Translations under genes and position numbers: made by a program
The notes under the pieces: model-generated
Told to the model about the DNA's origin: nothing
What the model saw: only the letters and a program-made list of their open reading frames with translations
Databases searched by the model: none
Shown here: positions 6,845 to 14,424 of the stretch, one piece after another
Position numbering within the stretch: the first letter of the stretch is position 1
Layout: the number at the start of each line of letters is the position of its first letter
From: Syntrophobacterales bacterium Delta_02
GTDB lineage: Bacteria > Desulfobacterota > Syntrophorhabdia > Syntrophorhabdales > Syntrophorhabdaceae
NCBI GenBank assembly: GCA_001603955.1
Contig: LVAA01000056.1
Span: forward strand, 1 to 36,468
Reading direction: 5' to 3'
DNA length: 36,468 nucleotides

Positions 6845-8068
6845 CTCGAAGTTGAACTCTTTCTCCGTGAAGAGGGTCCTGCACACTTCTACGACGGCCG
6901 GGTCGTAGCGGGTTCCGCTGTTCTCTGCTATCTCTTTCAGGGCTATTTCGGTGCCCAGTGCCGGGCGGTAGGGTCTGTGGGTTGCCATGGCCTCCACCAC
7001 GTCGGCGACAGCGAGAATGCGGGCTTCCATTATTATTGTCTCCCCGCTCAGACCGTCGGGGTAGCCCGAGCCGTCGAGGCGCTCGTGGTGCTGGATTGTG
7101 GCAGCGGCCACGGGCCAGGGGAATTCTATGCCCTTGAGGATGTTGTAGCCGGCGTGGGCGTGGGCCTTGATGATGTTGAACTCGAATTCGTTCAGGGCGC
7201 CCGGCTTGCTCAGGATCTCGGCGGGGACGATGATCTTCCCGATGTCGTGGAGAAAGCCCATGACCTCGAGGCCGTCAATGAATTCCTGCGTAAAGCCCAT
7301 CTTGCGCCCGATGGCGCAGGAAAGCTGGGCGACGCGCCTCTGGTGGCCCGCCGTATAAGGGTCCCGCATCTCTATTGTCGTCGCCAGGGCCCTCACGGTA
7401 CCGTCGAGGGTCTTGCGCATGTTCCCGAGATTGTCCTTTAGCGCGTTCTCGGCCTTGATCCTCTCGGCTATCTCGCCCTCCAGAAAACGCGTCTTCTCCC
7501 GTACCTTCTCACCGAGATGGGTGTTGAGTTTTCTCAACTCCTGCTTCGTGAGCGACAGGCTCTCATTCCGGCTCACAAGGTTCTCGAAAGTGGAATGAAA
7601 GAAATTGAGGATCTTCTGTGGATCAGCCTGGAACCGATGGATTCTGCCCTCGATCTCGATCGCCACATCCGCCGCGCTGCTGCCGTTCTGGAGCGTCTTT
7701 CCCGCGATCAGGATCGATTCGACGGTCTCCCCCAGAACGTCCGCGCTGTACGGCTTCGTGATGTAGTAATCCGCCCCCGCTTCAAGACCTTTCACGACAT
7801 CCTTCACATTCGTCAGGAGCGTCAGCAATACGAAGGGGATCTGCTTGAGCGCCTCGTCGGTCTTGACGGTCCGGCAGAACTCGTACCCGTTCATCCGCGG
7901 CATCTCGACGTCGCTGATGATGAGGTCCGGCATCGCCTCATTGACCTTGTACAGGCCATCCATGCCGTCCTCGGCAACGATCACCTCGTATCCCCTCTTT
8001 GCGAGGATCTCCTCGAGGATCTTTGCCTGGGTCCTGCTGTCTTCAGCTATGCAAATACGCTTCGCCAT
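6842..8068 (-). CDS. Response regulator with HD-GYP domain
   Basis: The 408-residue protein has an N-terminal receiver domain with acidic pocket ED (9-10), phospho-acceptor Asp53 and Lys105 (TKPY). A coiled-coil linker follows (about 160-230), then an HD-GYP domain with LHDIGK (273-278), QHHERLDGSGYPDG (326-339). HD-GYP proteins hydrolyse cyclic di-GMP, with activity set by phosphorylation of the receiver. A partner kinase is not in the window. The gene is monocistronic here, with a weak ribosome binding site, and it ends exactly at a 9-bp repeat array. The receiver, HD and GYP residues are all intact, so it should be active. Confidence 0.92.
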   Translation of the reverse strand: MAKRICIAEDSRTQAKILEEILAKRGYEVIVAEDGMDGLYKVNEAMPDLIISDVEMPRMNGYEFCRTVKTDEALKQIPFVLLTLLTNVKDVVKGLEAGADYYITKPYSADVLGETVESILIAGKTLQNGSSAADVAIEIEGRIHRFQADPQKILNFFHSTFENLVSRNESLSLTKQELRKLNTHLGEKVREKTRFLEGEIAERIKAENALKDNLGNMRKTLDGTVRALATTIEMRDPYTAGHQRRVAQLSCAIGRKMGFTQEFIDGLEVMGFLHDIGKIIVPAEILSKPGALNEFEFNIIKAHAHAGYNILKGIEFPWPVAAATIQHHERLDGSGYPDGLSGETIIMEARILAVADVVEAMATHRPYRPALGTEIALKEIAENSGTRYDPAVVEVCRTLFTEKEFNFE

Positions 8069-8131
8069 ACGTCATTGCCGGAGTAAAACCCGACTCCCAC
8101 GAAAATGTTATCGCATTCCTATTCAGAAACT

Positions 8132-8176
8132 TAAAAGATGGTTGCAGCCGCTTGAACAGCTTGAGCCGCTTGAACG
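8132..8176. repeat. 9-bp repeat array (CGCTTGAAC type)
   Basis: The plus strand shows AGCCGCTTGAACAGCTTG followed by AGCCGCTTGAACG, the same orientation and unit as the array at 6705. It lies between the divergent HD-GYP gene and the four-helix-bundle gene. No promoter or ORF is evident in the remaining ~235 bp of this intergenic stretch apart from the ribosome binding site at 8295-8300. Confidence 0.7.
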
Positions 8177-8303
8177 TGGAAGACAAGAAGAAACGCCTTT
8201 GAAGAAAGCTTTCCAAGCTGGGACCTGTATTTGATGGCAAAAAGTAATATACCTGCAAATACTTTCTCGGCCAGCTGCAGGCGCCCGGGACACAGGAGGG
8301 TTT

Positions 8304-8708
8304 ATGGCGATTCCGTCTTTTGAGGGGCTGCAAACATGGCAGGAAGCGAGAGAGCTCACGAACAGGATATATGATATCACAAGACAACCGTCGTTCTCGA
8401 AGGACTATGGGCTCATCAATCAGATCAGAAAGGCTTCCATGTCCATAGGTTCTAACATTGCCGAGGGGCACGAACGCGGGGGTTCCAAGGAATTCCTTCA
8501 ATTCCTCTCTATCGCAAAAGGATCCTCGGGTGAAGTACGCTCCCAGTTGTACCTGGCACTCGATCAGGGATACATGAAGAAGGAGGAATGTGAGGAACTG
8601 ATAGAGCGATTCAAGAAGCTAAGCATAATGATTGGCAACTTCATGAAATATCTGAACACAACCGCCTATAAGGGAATCAAATACAAGGGCAACAAAGATA
8701 ACACTTGA
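8304..8708 (+). CDS. Four-helix-bundle protein (23S rRNA intervening-sequence family)
   Basis: The 134 residues match the small four-helix-bundle family first noted inside 23S rRNA intervening sequences. The diagnostic parts are TWQEARELTNRIYDIT, the IRKASMSIGSNIAEGHERG segment, FLSIAKGSSGEVRSQLYLA and GYMKKEECEELIERFKKL. Here it is a free-standing chromosomal gene, as is often seen. The biochemical role is unknown; oligomeric nucleic-acid binding has been suggested for the family. The start follows a strong AGGAGGG, and the C-terminal tail is rich in Lys, Asn and Thr. A REP-like element follows directly. Confidence 0.88.
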   Translation: MAIPSFEGLQTWQEARELTNRIYDITRQPSFSKDYGLINQIRKASMSIGSNIAEGHERGGSKEFLQFLSIAKGSSGEVRSQLYLALDQGYMKKEECEELIERFKKLSIMIGNFMKYLNTTAYKGIKYKGNKDNT

Positions 8709-8716
8709 AGGTGGTT

Positions 8717-8798
8717 CGTCATCCCGGACTTGATCCGGGATCTGAAGCTTTCTCCATACCGACATCTCTCCTAGATTCCGGCCTTCGCCGGAATGACG
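8717..8798. repeat. REP/MITE-like double-hairpin element
   Basis: The element is bounded by CGTCAT (8717-8722) and ATGACG (8793-8798). It contains two hairpins, CCCGGACTTGATCCGGG (8723-8739) and ATTCCGGC-CTTC-GCCGGAAT (8775-8794). This is a common style of dispersed non-coding repeat in bacteria. A degraded copy of its right end, ATTCCGCCGGAATGACG, occurs at 34051-34067. After both copies, further on, comes a GAGTTT(G/A)TCAACAGSCTG motif (8825-8842 and 34076-34093). Confidence 0.7.
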
Positions 8799-8851
8799 AA
8801 AGGGCACGAGCCGCCTTCAGAAATGAGTTTGTCAACAGCCTGTTGAACGTG

Positions 8852-8897
8852 AGAAACAAAAGATAGGTCCCCGCATCTGCGAAAGGATGGACCTATC
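8852..8897 (-). terminator. Intrinsic terminator of the HemN-like gene
   Basis: On the minus strand GATAGGTCC (8897-8889) and GGACCTATC (8870-8862) form a perfect 9-bp stem with an 18-nt loop. A T-rich tract (TTTTGTTT) follows at 8861-8852. It lies about 80 bp past the stop codon of the radical SAM gene, so it is the likely transcript end. Confidence 0.65.
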
Positions 8898-8948
8898 GTA
8901 TTCGCATCAGGATACCCGTACGAGCGGCAGCATTCCTTGTTTTCTAAC

Positions 8949-8990
8949 ATTCAAGCGGTTCAAGCCGTTCAAGCCGTTCAAGCCGTCTTT
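8949..8990. repeat. 9-bp repeat array that supplies the HemN-like stop codon
   Basis: Read in the sense of the adjoining gene this is AAAGACGGCTTGAACGG followed by CTTGAACGG and CTTGAACCG units. The last codons of the gene (Lys-Thr-Ala-stop, AAG ACG GCT TGA) lie inside the repeat. The far flank (GAATGTTAGAAA) resembles the flank of the array at 6801 (GAACGTTAGAG). Confidence 0.75.
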
Positions 8991-10294
8991 ATTAGTGCCC
9001 TGCAGTAGTCGCGGAAGTTGTTTACTGCTATGAAGAATTCGCGCATCATTATGACCCAGTAGTACTGGCCTTTCGGGGTGAGGGTGAGGGTGGGGCCGGT
9101 TTTGATGAGGGCGCCTGTGAGGCGGAAGAACGTTATTTCGGGGAGGAGGTAGTGATAGGCGTTGACGCCGTGCTTCTTTGTGAGCTCGTCGAGGTCGAGG
9201 GTGATACCGAAGAGCTTCATGAGGAAATCGTAGAGGAGGCGTTCCCTCGTGCCGCAGTCCTTCCGGGCGGCGACGGGAAACTCGCCGTGCTCAAGACGGT
9301 CGACGTATCCGGGGATGTCGAAGGTGTTCGAATAGACGCTGCCGCCCAGGTAACCGATGGAACCACTCCCCAGGCCAGCGTACTCGTCGTAGTTGACGAC
9401 ATACTCGTCGATCATCACGTCCCCCCGCGAGAAACACCAGGCCGTGCTGGGTCGGTAGTCCTCGTGGAGCATTTCCGTGATCTTTCTGTAGAGGTCCTGG
9501 CCGCGGTCGTAGTCGACACGGCCCAGCTTCCTGCCCATGAGCTTCTCCGTGGAGGTCGAGACCATGAGCGGATAGAACGTCACCTGGTCCACGGCGATGT
9601 CCATGAGCACGTCGAGATCATGCTCGAGCATTTCCATGGTCTGGGTGGGAAAGTTGAAGATCATGTCCACGTTAAGCGTGTCGAAACGGCCCATTGTCTC
9701 CTTGAGCCTTTGGGCTATCTCTTCCCCGCTGCCGTACTTGTGATAGCGCTCCACGGCCTTCAGCAGGCCGTCGTCGAAGGTCTGGACACCAACGGAAAGG
9801 CGGTTGACCCCCGTGTCCTTGAGTCGCGCGATGTTCGTTTCCGTGAGGTGGTTCGGGTTCGTTTCGACGGAAACCTCCCGGATGCTGAAAAGGTCTCTCG
9901 CGAGTTTCAGCGTCTCCGACAGTTCGTCGATGAGGACCGTCGGCGTACCGCCTCCCACGTAAATGGCGCTGAAATCGTACCCGAGGTCGCGATACATCCC
10001 TATCTCTTTGCGCAGCGCCCTGAAATAGACCCGTGCGACATCCTCCCTGAAGACGACGCGATTGAAGGAACAGTAGGGACAGAGCTCCTCGCAGAAAGGC
10101 ACGTGAAGGTAGAGCAGCCTCGGAATCGTGTCGGAAGGCCGCGGGACCTCGTATGATTCGCCCGGGGCAAAGTGCAGGTAGTCCGCGTTCTTCTTCCGGG
10201 CAACGTTGCATATGAGTTTTTCGATCAGCATGCCAAATGCGGGGAAAAGGTAAGGATGCAGGGGGTCGAAAACCCCTCTTTCCATTTCCTGCAT
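8978..10294 (-). CDS. HemN-like radical SAM protein
   Basis: The 438-residue protein has the radical SAM signature HVPFCEELCPYCSF with C68, C72 and C75 for the 4Fe-4S cluster. Further motifs are YVGGGTPT (about 111-118), the ETNPNHL strand and GVQTFDDGLLK, all typical of the coproporphyrinogen III oxidase (HemN/HemW) family. A HemN C-terminal-type domain follows. HemN oxidatively decarboxylates coproporphyrinogen III without oxygen, while HemW and other relatives are heme chaperones or act on heme. The sequence alone does not settle which, and no heme-synthesis gene is adjacent. A start at 10294 has an AGGAGG about 11 bp upstream; the ATG at 10285 is an alternative. Confidence 0.8.
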   Translation of the reverse strand: MQEMERGVFDPLHPYLFPAFGMLIEKLICNVARKKNADYLHFAPGESYEVPRPSDTIPRLLYLHVPFCEELCPYCSFNRVVFREDVARVYFRALRKEIGMYRDLGYDFSAIYVGGGTPTVLIDELSETLKLARDLFSIREVSVETNPNHLTETNIARLKDTGVNRLSVGVQTFDDGLLKAVERYHKYGSGEEIAQRLKETMGRFDTLNVDMIFNFPTQTMEMLEHDLDVLMDIAVDQVTFYPLMVSTSTEKLMGRKLGRVDYDRGQDLYRKITEMLHEDYRPSTAWCFSRGDVMIDEYVVNYDEYAGLGSGSIGYLGGSVYSNTFDIPGYVDRLEHGEFPVAARKDCGTRERLLYDFLMKLFGITLDLDELTKKHGVNAYHYLLPEITFFRLTGALIKTGPTLTLTPKGQYYWVIMMREFFIAVNNFRDYCRALIKTA

Positions 10295-10379
10295 CCTGTT
10301 CCCTGCCTCCTCAGGTGATTTAGTTTAAAGGTCGCAAAGGCGAAAAATCAAGCACATATTCCGGGTTTCCGGAAATAAC

Positions 10380-10408
10380 TTGACATGCCCCGGAAAGGTC
10401 GTTAAAAC
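10380..10408 (+). promoter_or_regulatory. Promoter of the EF-hand lipoprotein gene
   Basis: TTGACA (10380-10385) and TAAAAC (10403-10408) are spaced by 17 bp. The -10 abuts the ATG at 10409, so if this promoter is used, the transcript starts after that codon and the ATG at 10421 is the true start. A TTCCGG-GTTT-CCGGAA palindrome at 10359-10374 lies just upstream and could be a regulator site. Confidence 0.5.
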
Positions 10409-11248
10409 ATGACATATTTTATGAAGAAAAAGCTTTTGTTCACACTGCTTGCCGTCCTCCTTTCCGGTGCCATCGCCGGGTGCTCACTGGACAGCTTCTT
10501 TTCTCCTGATTACGGCAACAAGGAATATCCCACGACGGAACTTCCCGACCTGACGAGGAAACCGAAACAGCAGGAAGCGGCTCTCGAGCCGAACCAGCGC
10601 GTCACCGCCCCTGACGAGGAAGCGAAGCTGGGGCCAAGGCCCAGATCGGCGGCGCAGACCGTCCGCGACGAGACCATCGACGGCCGGGGGGCTGCCGCAG
10701 GCCCAAGCACCACGGCTTCGCTGCTCAAGGTCAGAACGGGTTCCCGCACCACCTTTACGGGGACCGTCACCGGAGTCGATTATGTCGGGAAGACGATATC
10801 CGTGAAGAGTGCGGGCAAGAACCTGACATTCGACCTTGCAAACCCCGTCGTGAGGGGCTATAAGCACACGGGAGAAATACAGATCGGCGACACTGTCACC
10901 GTTGGATACATAAAGAACGGCATCGCCATCGTCAAGGGGGAGAACTTTCACCAGGACCTCTTGGACCAGACCGCCCCCGACCAACTGGCCGGATCAAAAA
11001 AGGGTAAACGTTCCAAACGGACGGCGGCGAAACAATCTTCCAACAACCGCGCCGCTCCCGTTCGCGTCAAGTACAAGGTGAACACGCTTTCCTTCGACAA
11101 TGTGGACAACAACAAGGACAGCAAGATCTCTCCTGTTGAACTGGGTAAAGTCCTGCCTTCCCTTACCATGCAGGATTTCAAGAAATACGACCAAAACAGC
11201 GACGGCAGCCTGAGCGAGGCGGAATACAGGGACGTCAGGAAGAAATAG
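10409..11248 (+). CDS. EF-hand lipoprotein
   Basis: The product of up to 279 residues begins with a lipoprotein signal (KKKLLFTLLAVLLSGAIAGC; lipobox AIAGC). A long proline- and charge-rich linker follows, then a central small beta domain (about 115-170: TTFTGTVTGVDYVGKTISVK). A basic linker and two C-terminal EF-hand loops end the protein, DNVDNNKDSKISPVE and YDQNSDGSLSEAE. Both loops keep the acidic positions expected for calcium. It is probably a cell-envelope calcium-binding lipoprotein of unknown role. The ATG at 10421 starts the signal peptide cleanly and suits the promoter position better than 10409. It is followed by its own terminator. Confidence 0.75.
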   Translation: MTYFMKKKLLFTLLAVLLSGAIAGCSLDSFFSPDYGNKEYPTTELPDLTRKPKQQEAALEPNQRVTAPDEEAKLGPRPRSAAQTVRDETIDGRGAAAGPSTTASLLKVRTGSRTTFTGTVTGVDYVGKTISVKSAGKNLTFDLANPVVRGYKHTGEIQIGDTVTVGYIKNGIAIVKGENFHQDLLDQTAPDQLAGSKKGKRSKRTAAKQSSNNRAAPVRVKYKVNTLSFDNVDNNKDSKISPVELGKVLPSLTMQDFKKYDQNSDGSLSEAEYRDVRKK

Positions 11249-11285
11249 AGGGAACAGGTAACAGGTGATAGGTTATAGGCTATGG

Positions 11286-11311
11286 GGAAAGGCGAAAGGC
11301 CTTTCCTTTTT
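11286..11311 (+). terminator. Intrinsic terminator after the lipoprotein gene
   Basis: GGAAAGGC (11286-11293) and GCCTTTCC (11299-11306) form a perfect 8-bp stem with a 5-nt loop, followed directly by TTTTT. It lies about 40 bp after the lipoprotein stop, with a degenerate repeat (ACAGGTAACAGGTGATAGG) between. Confidence 0.8.
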
Positions 11312-11356
11312 CTTTTCCTGGCCTATTGCCCATGACCCATTACCCGTAACCCGGTC

Positions 11357-11683
11357 TCACTTGAAATGTTTTTTGAAGGTTTTTTCCAGGGTTTGCTTCA
11401 CATCTTCGCGGAAGCCTTCGTAGCTCTTCAGGAATTTCTTACCTTCGGCGGTTATGTTGGAGCCGCCGCCGGACACGCCTCCGACCTTCCTTTCAAGGAG
11501 CGCGAAGCCCAGCCTGGCTTCAATCGCCTGAAGCATCAACCAGGCCTTGCGGTAAGACATATTGAGGTCCATCGCCGCCTTGTGGAGGGAACCCGTCTCT
11601 TCTATCCGCTTGAGCACCTGGTAAGGACCCTCGCCGAACGCCTTCCCATTGTTATCTATCCATACTTTGTAACCCACCTTCAT
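11357..11683 (-). CDS. ModE-type regulator, DNA-binding domain only
   Basis: The 108 residues match the N-terminal winged helix of ModE. The key segments are VWIDNNGKAFGEGPYQVLKR, the helix-turn-helix SLHKAAMDLNMSYRKAWLML, and the wing GGVSGGGSNITAEGKKFL. Escherichia coli ModE is more than twice as long because it carries two molybdate-binding TOBE domains; these are absent here, so metal sensing must work differently or through a partner. The gene is divergent from the TonB/ABC operon, whose promoter holds two ModE-like operators. Its own promoter is near consensus. The predicted role is control of that operon and of the RNA at 17150, by molybdate or tungstate; family knowledge supports the metal, while the targets are inferred from the operators. 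Confidence 0.85.
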   Translation of the reverse strand: MKVGYKVWIDNNGKAFGEGPYQVLKRIEETGSLHKAAMDLNMSYRKAWLMLQAIEARLGFALLERKVGGVSGGGSNITAEGKKFLKSYEGFREDVKQTLEKTFKKHFK

Positions 11684-11713
11684 AAGAGGCCCCCTTGCTT
11701 GCGTGACAAGGCA

Positions 11714-11742
11714 ATTATAGATAACACCTGTAATCCTGTCAA
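11714..11742 (-). promoter_or_regulatory. Promoter of the ModE-type gene
   Basis: On the minus strand TTGACA (11742-11737) and TATAAT (11719-11714) match both consensus hexamers with a 17-bp spacer. The predicted start near 11707 leaves a leader of about 24 nt carrying an AAGGGG ribosome binding site. No clear ModE-like operator overlaps it, so autoregulation is not evident. Confidence 0.8.
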
Positions 11743-11798
11743 GTTACAATATTTCCTCCTCCATATCGCCATCCGCGCCGCCGCCGTTCACAATAGAC

Positions 11799-11808
11799 AA
11801 CAATTGTT
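11799..11808. promoter_or_regulatory. Palindrome between the divergent promoters
   Basis: AACAATTGTT is a perfect 10-bp palindrome in the 284-bp gap between the ModE-type gene and the TonB receptor gene. It could be a site for a second regulator. No family is suggested by the sequence. Confidence 0.3.
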
Positions 11809-11896
11809 TCTAACGTAACTTTCCTGTAATTCCCGTCAGTTAAAACAACAACCACGCACAATGGACAGAATATCGAACTGTTGTGTAAAATTGGCC

Positions 11897-11926
11897 TTGA
11901 CTTGGCTTTATATCCGATGATATATA
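11897..11926 (+). promoter_or_regulatory. Promoter of the TonB/ABC operon
   Basis: TTGACT (11897-11902) and TATATA (11921-11926) are spaced by 18 bp. Two ModE-like boxes cover the -10 and the region downstream to the ribosome binding site, which is the geometry of repression. The ribosome binding site AAAGGAGGT (11952-11960) lies 7 bp before the ATG. Confidence 0.65.
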
Positions 11927-11929
11927 ACG
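11906..11929. promoter_or_regulatory. ModE-like operator 1
   Basis: The arms are CTTTATAT (11906-11913) and ATATAACG (11922-11929), with an 8-bp spacer. The E. coli modA operator, as I recall it, has the CGTTATAT-N8-AYATAACG layout. Half of this box matches exactly, and the other arm differs only at the second base (T for G). It overlaps the -10 of the operon promoter. Confidence 0.75.
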
Positions 11930-11931
11930 TG

Positions 11932-11955
11932 CGTTATATTCACTAAGATATAAAG
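11932..11955. promoter_or_regulatory. ModE-like operator 2
   Basis: The arms are CGTTATAT (11932-11939) and ATATAAAG (11948-11955), again with an 8-bp spacer. It is separated from operator 1 by only TG. The two boxes together form a larger palindrome, CTTTATAT...ATATAACG-TG-CGTTATAT...ATATAAAG. It ends in the ribosome binding site of the TonB receptor gene. Confidence 0.75.
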
Positions 11956-11967
11956 GAGGTTCTTCAC

Positions 11968-13980
11968 ATGTCTTTTTTCTTGCGGTCTGTCCTCTTTCTG
12001 ATCCTCATCACCGCAGTAACCATGCTGTTGACTTCCGCCGGCAGGGCACAGGAACGAGGATCGAAAGACGATGTTTTTACCCTCGGGGAAATCGAGGTGA
12101 AAGACCAGTCCGAGGTCAACAGGAATGTTGCCGTCGAAAAGATCTACCAGGAAGACATGCGCGACTTCAACAAGAACAACGTCGCTCAGGCGGTCAACAT
12201 GCTGCCCGGCGTCACGATGACAAAGAATAGCCGCAATGAACAGATGGTCTATATCCGCGGATTCGATATGAGACGCGTCCCCATCTACCTCGACGGCATC
12301 CCGATCTACGTGCCCTACGACGGCTATCCCGACCTCGGCCGTTTCCTGACATACGATATGTCGGAGATCACCGTTTCCAAGGGGTTCACATCGGTGCTTT
12401 ACGGCCCGAACACCGAGGGCGGGGCGATCAACATGATATCGATGAGGCCCCGGAAGGCCTTCGAGGGGACCATAAGCACCGGGTATGCCACGGGAGACAC
12501 TTTCTCGAGCTATATCAATCTCGGTACGAACCAGAAGAAATGGTATTTCCAGGGCGGCGGATCGTATGTGAGCAGCGATTACACGAGGATGTCCGACAAT
12601 TTCAGGGAAACAGTGACGGAAAACGGAGGACACCGCGAGAATTCCTACTACAGGGACAGGAAATACAACCTGAAGTTCGGGTTCACACCCTTCGACGGAC
12701 ATGAATACGCTATCAGTTACATAAATCAGCATGGTGTAAAGGGCAACCCTCCATACGCGGGCCTCGACCCGTCCGTCACGGTCCGGTACTGGCAGTGGCC
12801 TTACTGGGACAAGGAAAGCGTCTATTTCACGTCAAAGACGCCCATCGGGCAAAACTCCTATTTCAAGGTCAGGCTCTACTACGATCAGTACCAGAATTCC
12901 CTCTACAGCTACGACGATGACAGCTATTCGACAATGAAGAAGAAATACGCCTGGATGAGCGATTACAGCGACAACACCGGCGGCGGCTCCATTGAGGCCG
13001 GGACAACCCTCATCCCAAGGAACAACATAAAAGCCGCCTTCCATTACAAGGAAGACCGCCACAAGGAGCATAACCAGCCAAACCCTTACCAGCATTTCAA
13101 AGATGAGATATGGTCCGCCGGGCTCGAGGACACGCTTAAGATCACCGATAAGTTCTACACCATCTTCGGCGCCAGCTATGACAACATAAAAACGATCGAA
13201 GCCGAAGACTACAATTCGACGACGAATACATTCTCCGATTTCGCAAGGGACAGCCAGTCATCCTTCAACCCGCAGATAGGGTTCTTCTATGACCTCACGA
13301 ACACGGCAAAGATACACGCCACAGTCGCGAAAAAGACACGGCTTCCAACGATGAAGGATAAATACTCCTACAAGCAGGGAACGGCGCTGCCCAACCCGAA
13401 CCTGAGACCCGAGAAATCGATCAACTACGAACTGGGATACCAGGACACGTTCTTCAAGAAGATCGGCCTGAAGACAGCCGTTTTCTATTCCGACATAACG
13501 GACATGGTCATGCAGGTGAAGGTTCCCGATCCATCCAAGGCCGGGTCCACGTTGAACCAGAACCAAAATATAGGCGATGTGAGGCGATACGGCGCCGAAC
13601 TCGATGTTTCCGGCACCATCATCACGGACCTGAACGGCGGTTTCAACTACACCTATATCTGGTCCGACAACAGGACGGACTCGACGCGGATAACAGATAT
13701 CCCTAAACACAAGCTCGCCGCGTACGCAAAATACACGCCCCTCAAAGGCCTCGACCTCACCGCGGACGTCGAGTACAATTCCCAGCGATACAGTTCCTCC
13801 GACGGCGTCCAGGTCGCGAGGGCCTTCGCGGTCGCCAACTTCAAGGCCGCCTGGGAATTCCTGAAAGGCCTGAGGATCGAAGGCGGCGTATCGAACATAT
13901 TCGACAGGGATTATGCCCTTTCCGAGGGTTATCCCGAAGCAGGCAGAAGTTTCTTCAGCAACCTGGTCTACAAGTTCTAA
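11968..13980 (+). CDS. TonB-dependent outer membrane receptor
   Basis: The 670 residues begin with a signal peptide cleaved after SAGRAQ (about 28). A short segment with a TonB-box-like FTLGEIEVKD follows, then a plug domain (about 45-160: VAQAVNMLPGVTMT, MVYIRGFDMRRVPIYLDGI, YGPNTEGGAINM). A 22-strand-type barrel ends with FFSNLVYKF, the aromatic C-terminus needed for outer-membrane insertion. Such receptors import scarce ligands using TonB energy. The substrate cannot be read from sequence, but the ModE-like operators and the FecCD-type ABC genes downstream point to molybdate, tungstate or their chelates rather than iron. It is the first gene of the operon. Confidence 0.9.
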   Translation: MSFFLRSVLFLILITAVTMLLTSAGRAQERGSKDDVFTLGEIEVKDQSEVNRNVAVEKIYQEDMRDFNKNNVAQAVNMLPGVTMTKNSRNEQMVYIRGFDMRRVPIYLDGIPIYVPYDGYPDLGRFLTYDMSEITVSKGFTSVLYGPNTEGGAINMISMRPRKAFEGTISTGYATGDTFSSYINLGTNQKKWYFQGGGSYVSSDYTRMSDNFRETVTENGGHRENSYYRDRKYNLKFGFTPFDGHEYAISYINQHGVKGNPPYAGLDPSVTVRYWQWPYWDKESVYFTSKTPIGQNSYFKVRLYYDQYQNSLYSYDDDSYSTMKKKYAWMSDYSDNTGGGSIEAGTTLIPRNNIKAAFHYKEDRHKEHNQPNPYQHFKDEIWSAGLEDTLKITDKFYTIFGASYDNIKTIEAEDYNSTTNTFSDFARDSQSSFNPQIGFFYDLTNTAKIHATVAKKTRLPTMKDKYSYKQGTALPNPNLRPEKSINYELGYQDTFFKKIGLKTAVFYSDITDMVMQVKVPDPSKAGSTLNQNQNIGDVRRYGAELDVSGTIITDLNGGFNYTYIWSDNRTDSTRITDIPKHKLAAYAKYTPLKGLDLTADVEYNSQRYSSSDGVQVARAFAVANFKAAWEFLKGLRIEGGVSNIFDRDYALSEGYPEAGRSFFSNLVYKF

Positions 13981-13989
13981 AGGAGAACA

Positions 13990-14337
13990 ATGGTCATCAA
14001 GGAAACAACCGATCTTCTCGAAAGCCTCTACGGCGACACTTTAAAGCGTATAACCATCGGGAGGATCGTCGTCGGTGTACATTGCACCGGTGTCAAGCTA
14101 TCAAACGGCTGCGGGTGGACCTCGTATACCCCTGCAACCGACCTCTATAGCTCCCGTTGCTCCATCCTCAATAAGGGACGGAACCGGGGGGCGCTGAAGG
14201 GTGCCACTGTTCATGACATTCTCATGTCGCCCCCCGTCTCCCCCCTGACAACGGTTGTCAGGATCGTCATCATGAATGCCCTCTCGGCATTCTTCATGTC
14301 CGAAAAGAAATGCGCCACAGCGGGCTTGTGCGGGTGA
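13990..14337 (+). CDS. DUF4213-domain protein, lacking the usual DUF364 partner domain
   Basis: The start lies 9 bp after the TonB receptor stop, with an AGGAG site. The 115 residues match the DUF4213 domain (LLESLYGDTLKRITIGRIVVGV, TGVKLSNGCGWTSYTP, MNALSAF). That domain usually precedes DUF364 in proteins annotated as putative heavy-metal chelation proteins near metal ABC transporters. Here the frame ends at a UGA soon after the DUF4213 part, and only 87 bp separate it from the next gene, so the DUF364 half is absent. It has several cysteines (C32, C41, C56, C109, C114). Its predicted role is metal or ligand handling in the cytoplasm, by association only. Confidence 0.7.
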   Translation: MVIKETTDLLESLYGDTLKRITIGRIVVGVHCTGVKLSNGCGWTSYTPATDLYSSRCSILNKGRNRGALKGATVHDILMSPPVSPLTTVVRIVIMNALSAFFMSEKKCATAGLCG

Positions 14338-14340
14338 ACA

Positions 14341-14376
14341 CGGGTTTGGAGCCGGTGGGGGCCGGTTTCAAACCCG
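14341..14376 (+). other. Intercistronic hairpin after the DUF4213 gene
   Basis: CGGGTTTG (14341-14348) pairs with CAAACCCG (14369-14376), and inside it CCGG (14352-14355) pairs with CCGG (14362-14365) around a TGGGGG loop. There is no T-tract, so it is probably an mRNA stability or processing element between the DUF4213 and methyltransferase genes. Confidence 0.5.
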
Positions 14377-14424
14377 GCACCAGGAAGTGCGGTTCATAAA
14401 AAGATTTGAGGACAGGATACTTCA

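Noticed and set aside
13990..14424. Missing DUF364 domain hidden in another frame
   Set aside because: Only 87 bp lie between the UGA and the methyltransferase start, too little for the domain in any frame.
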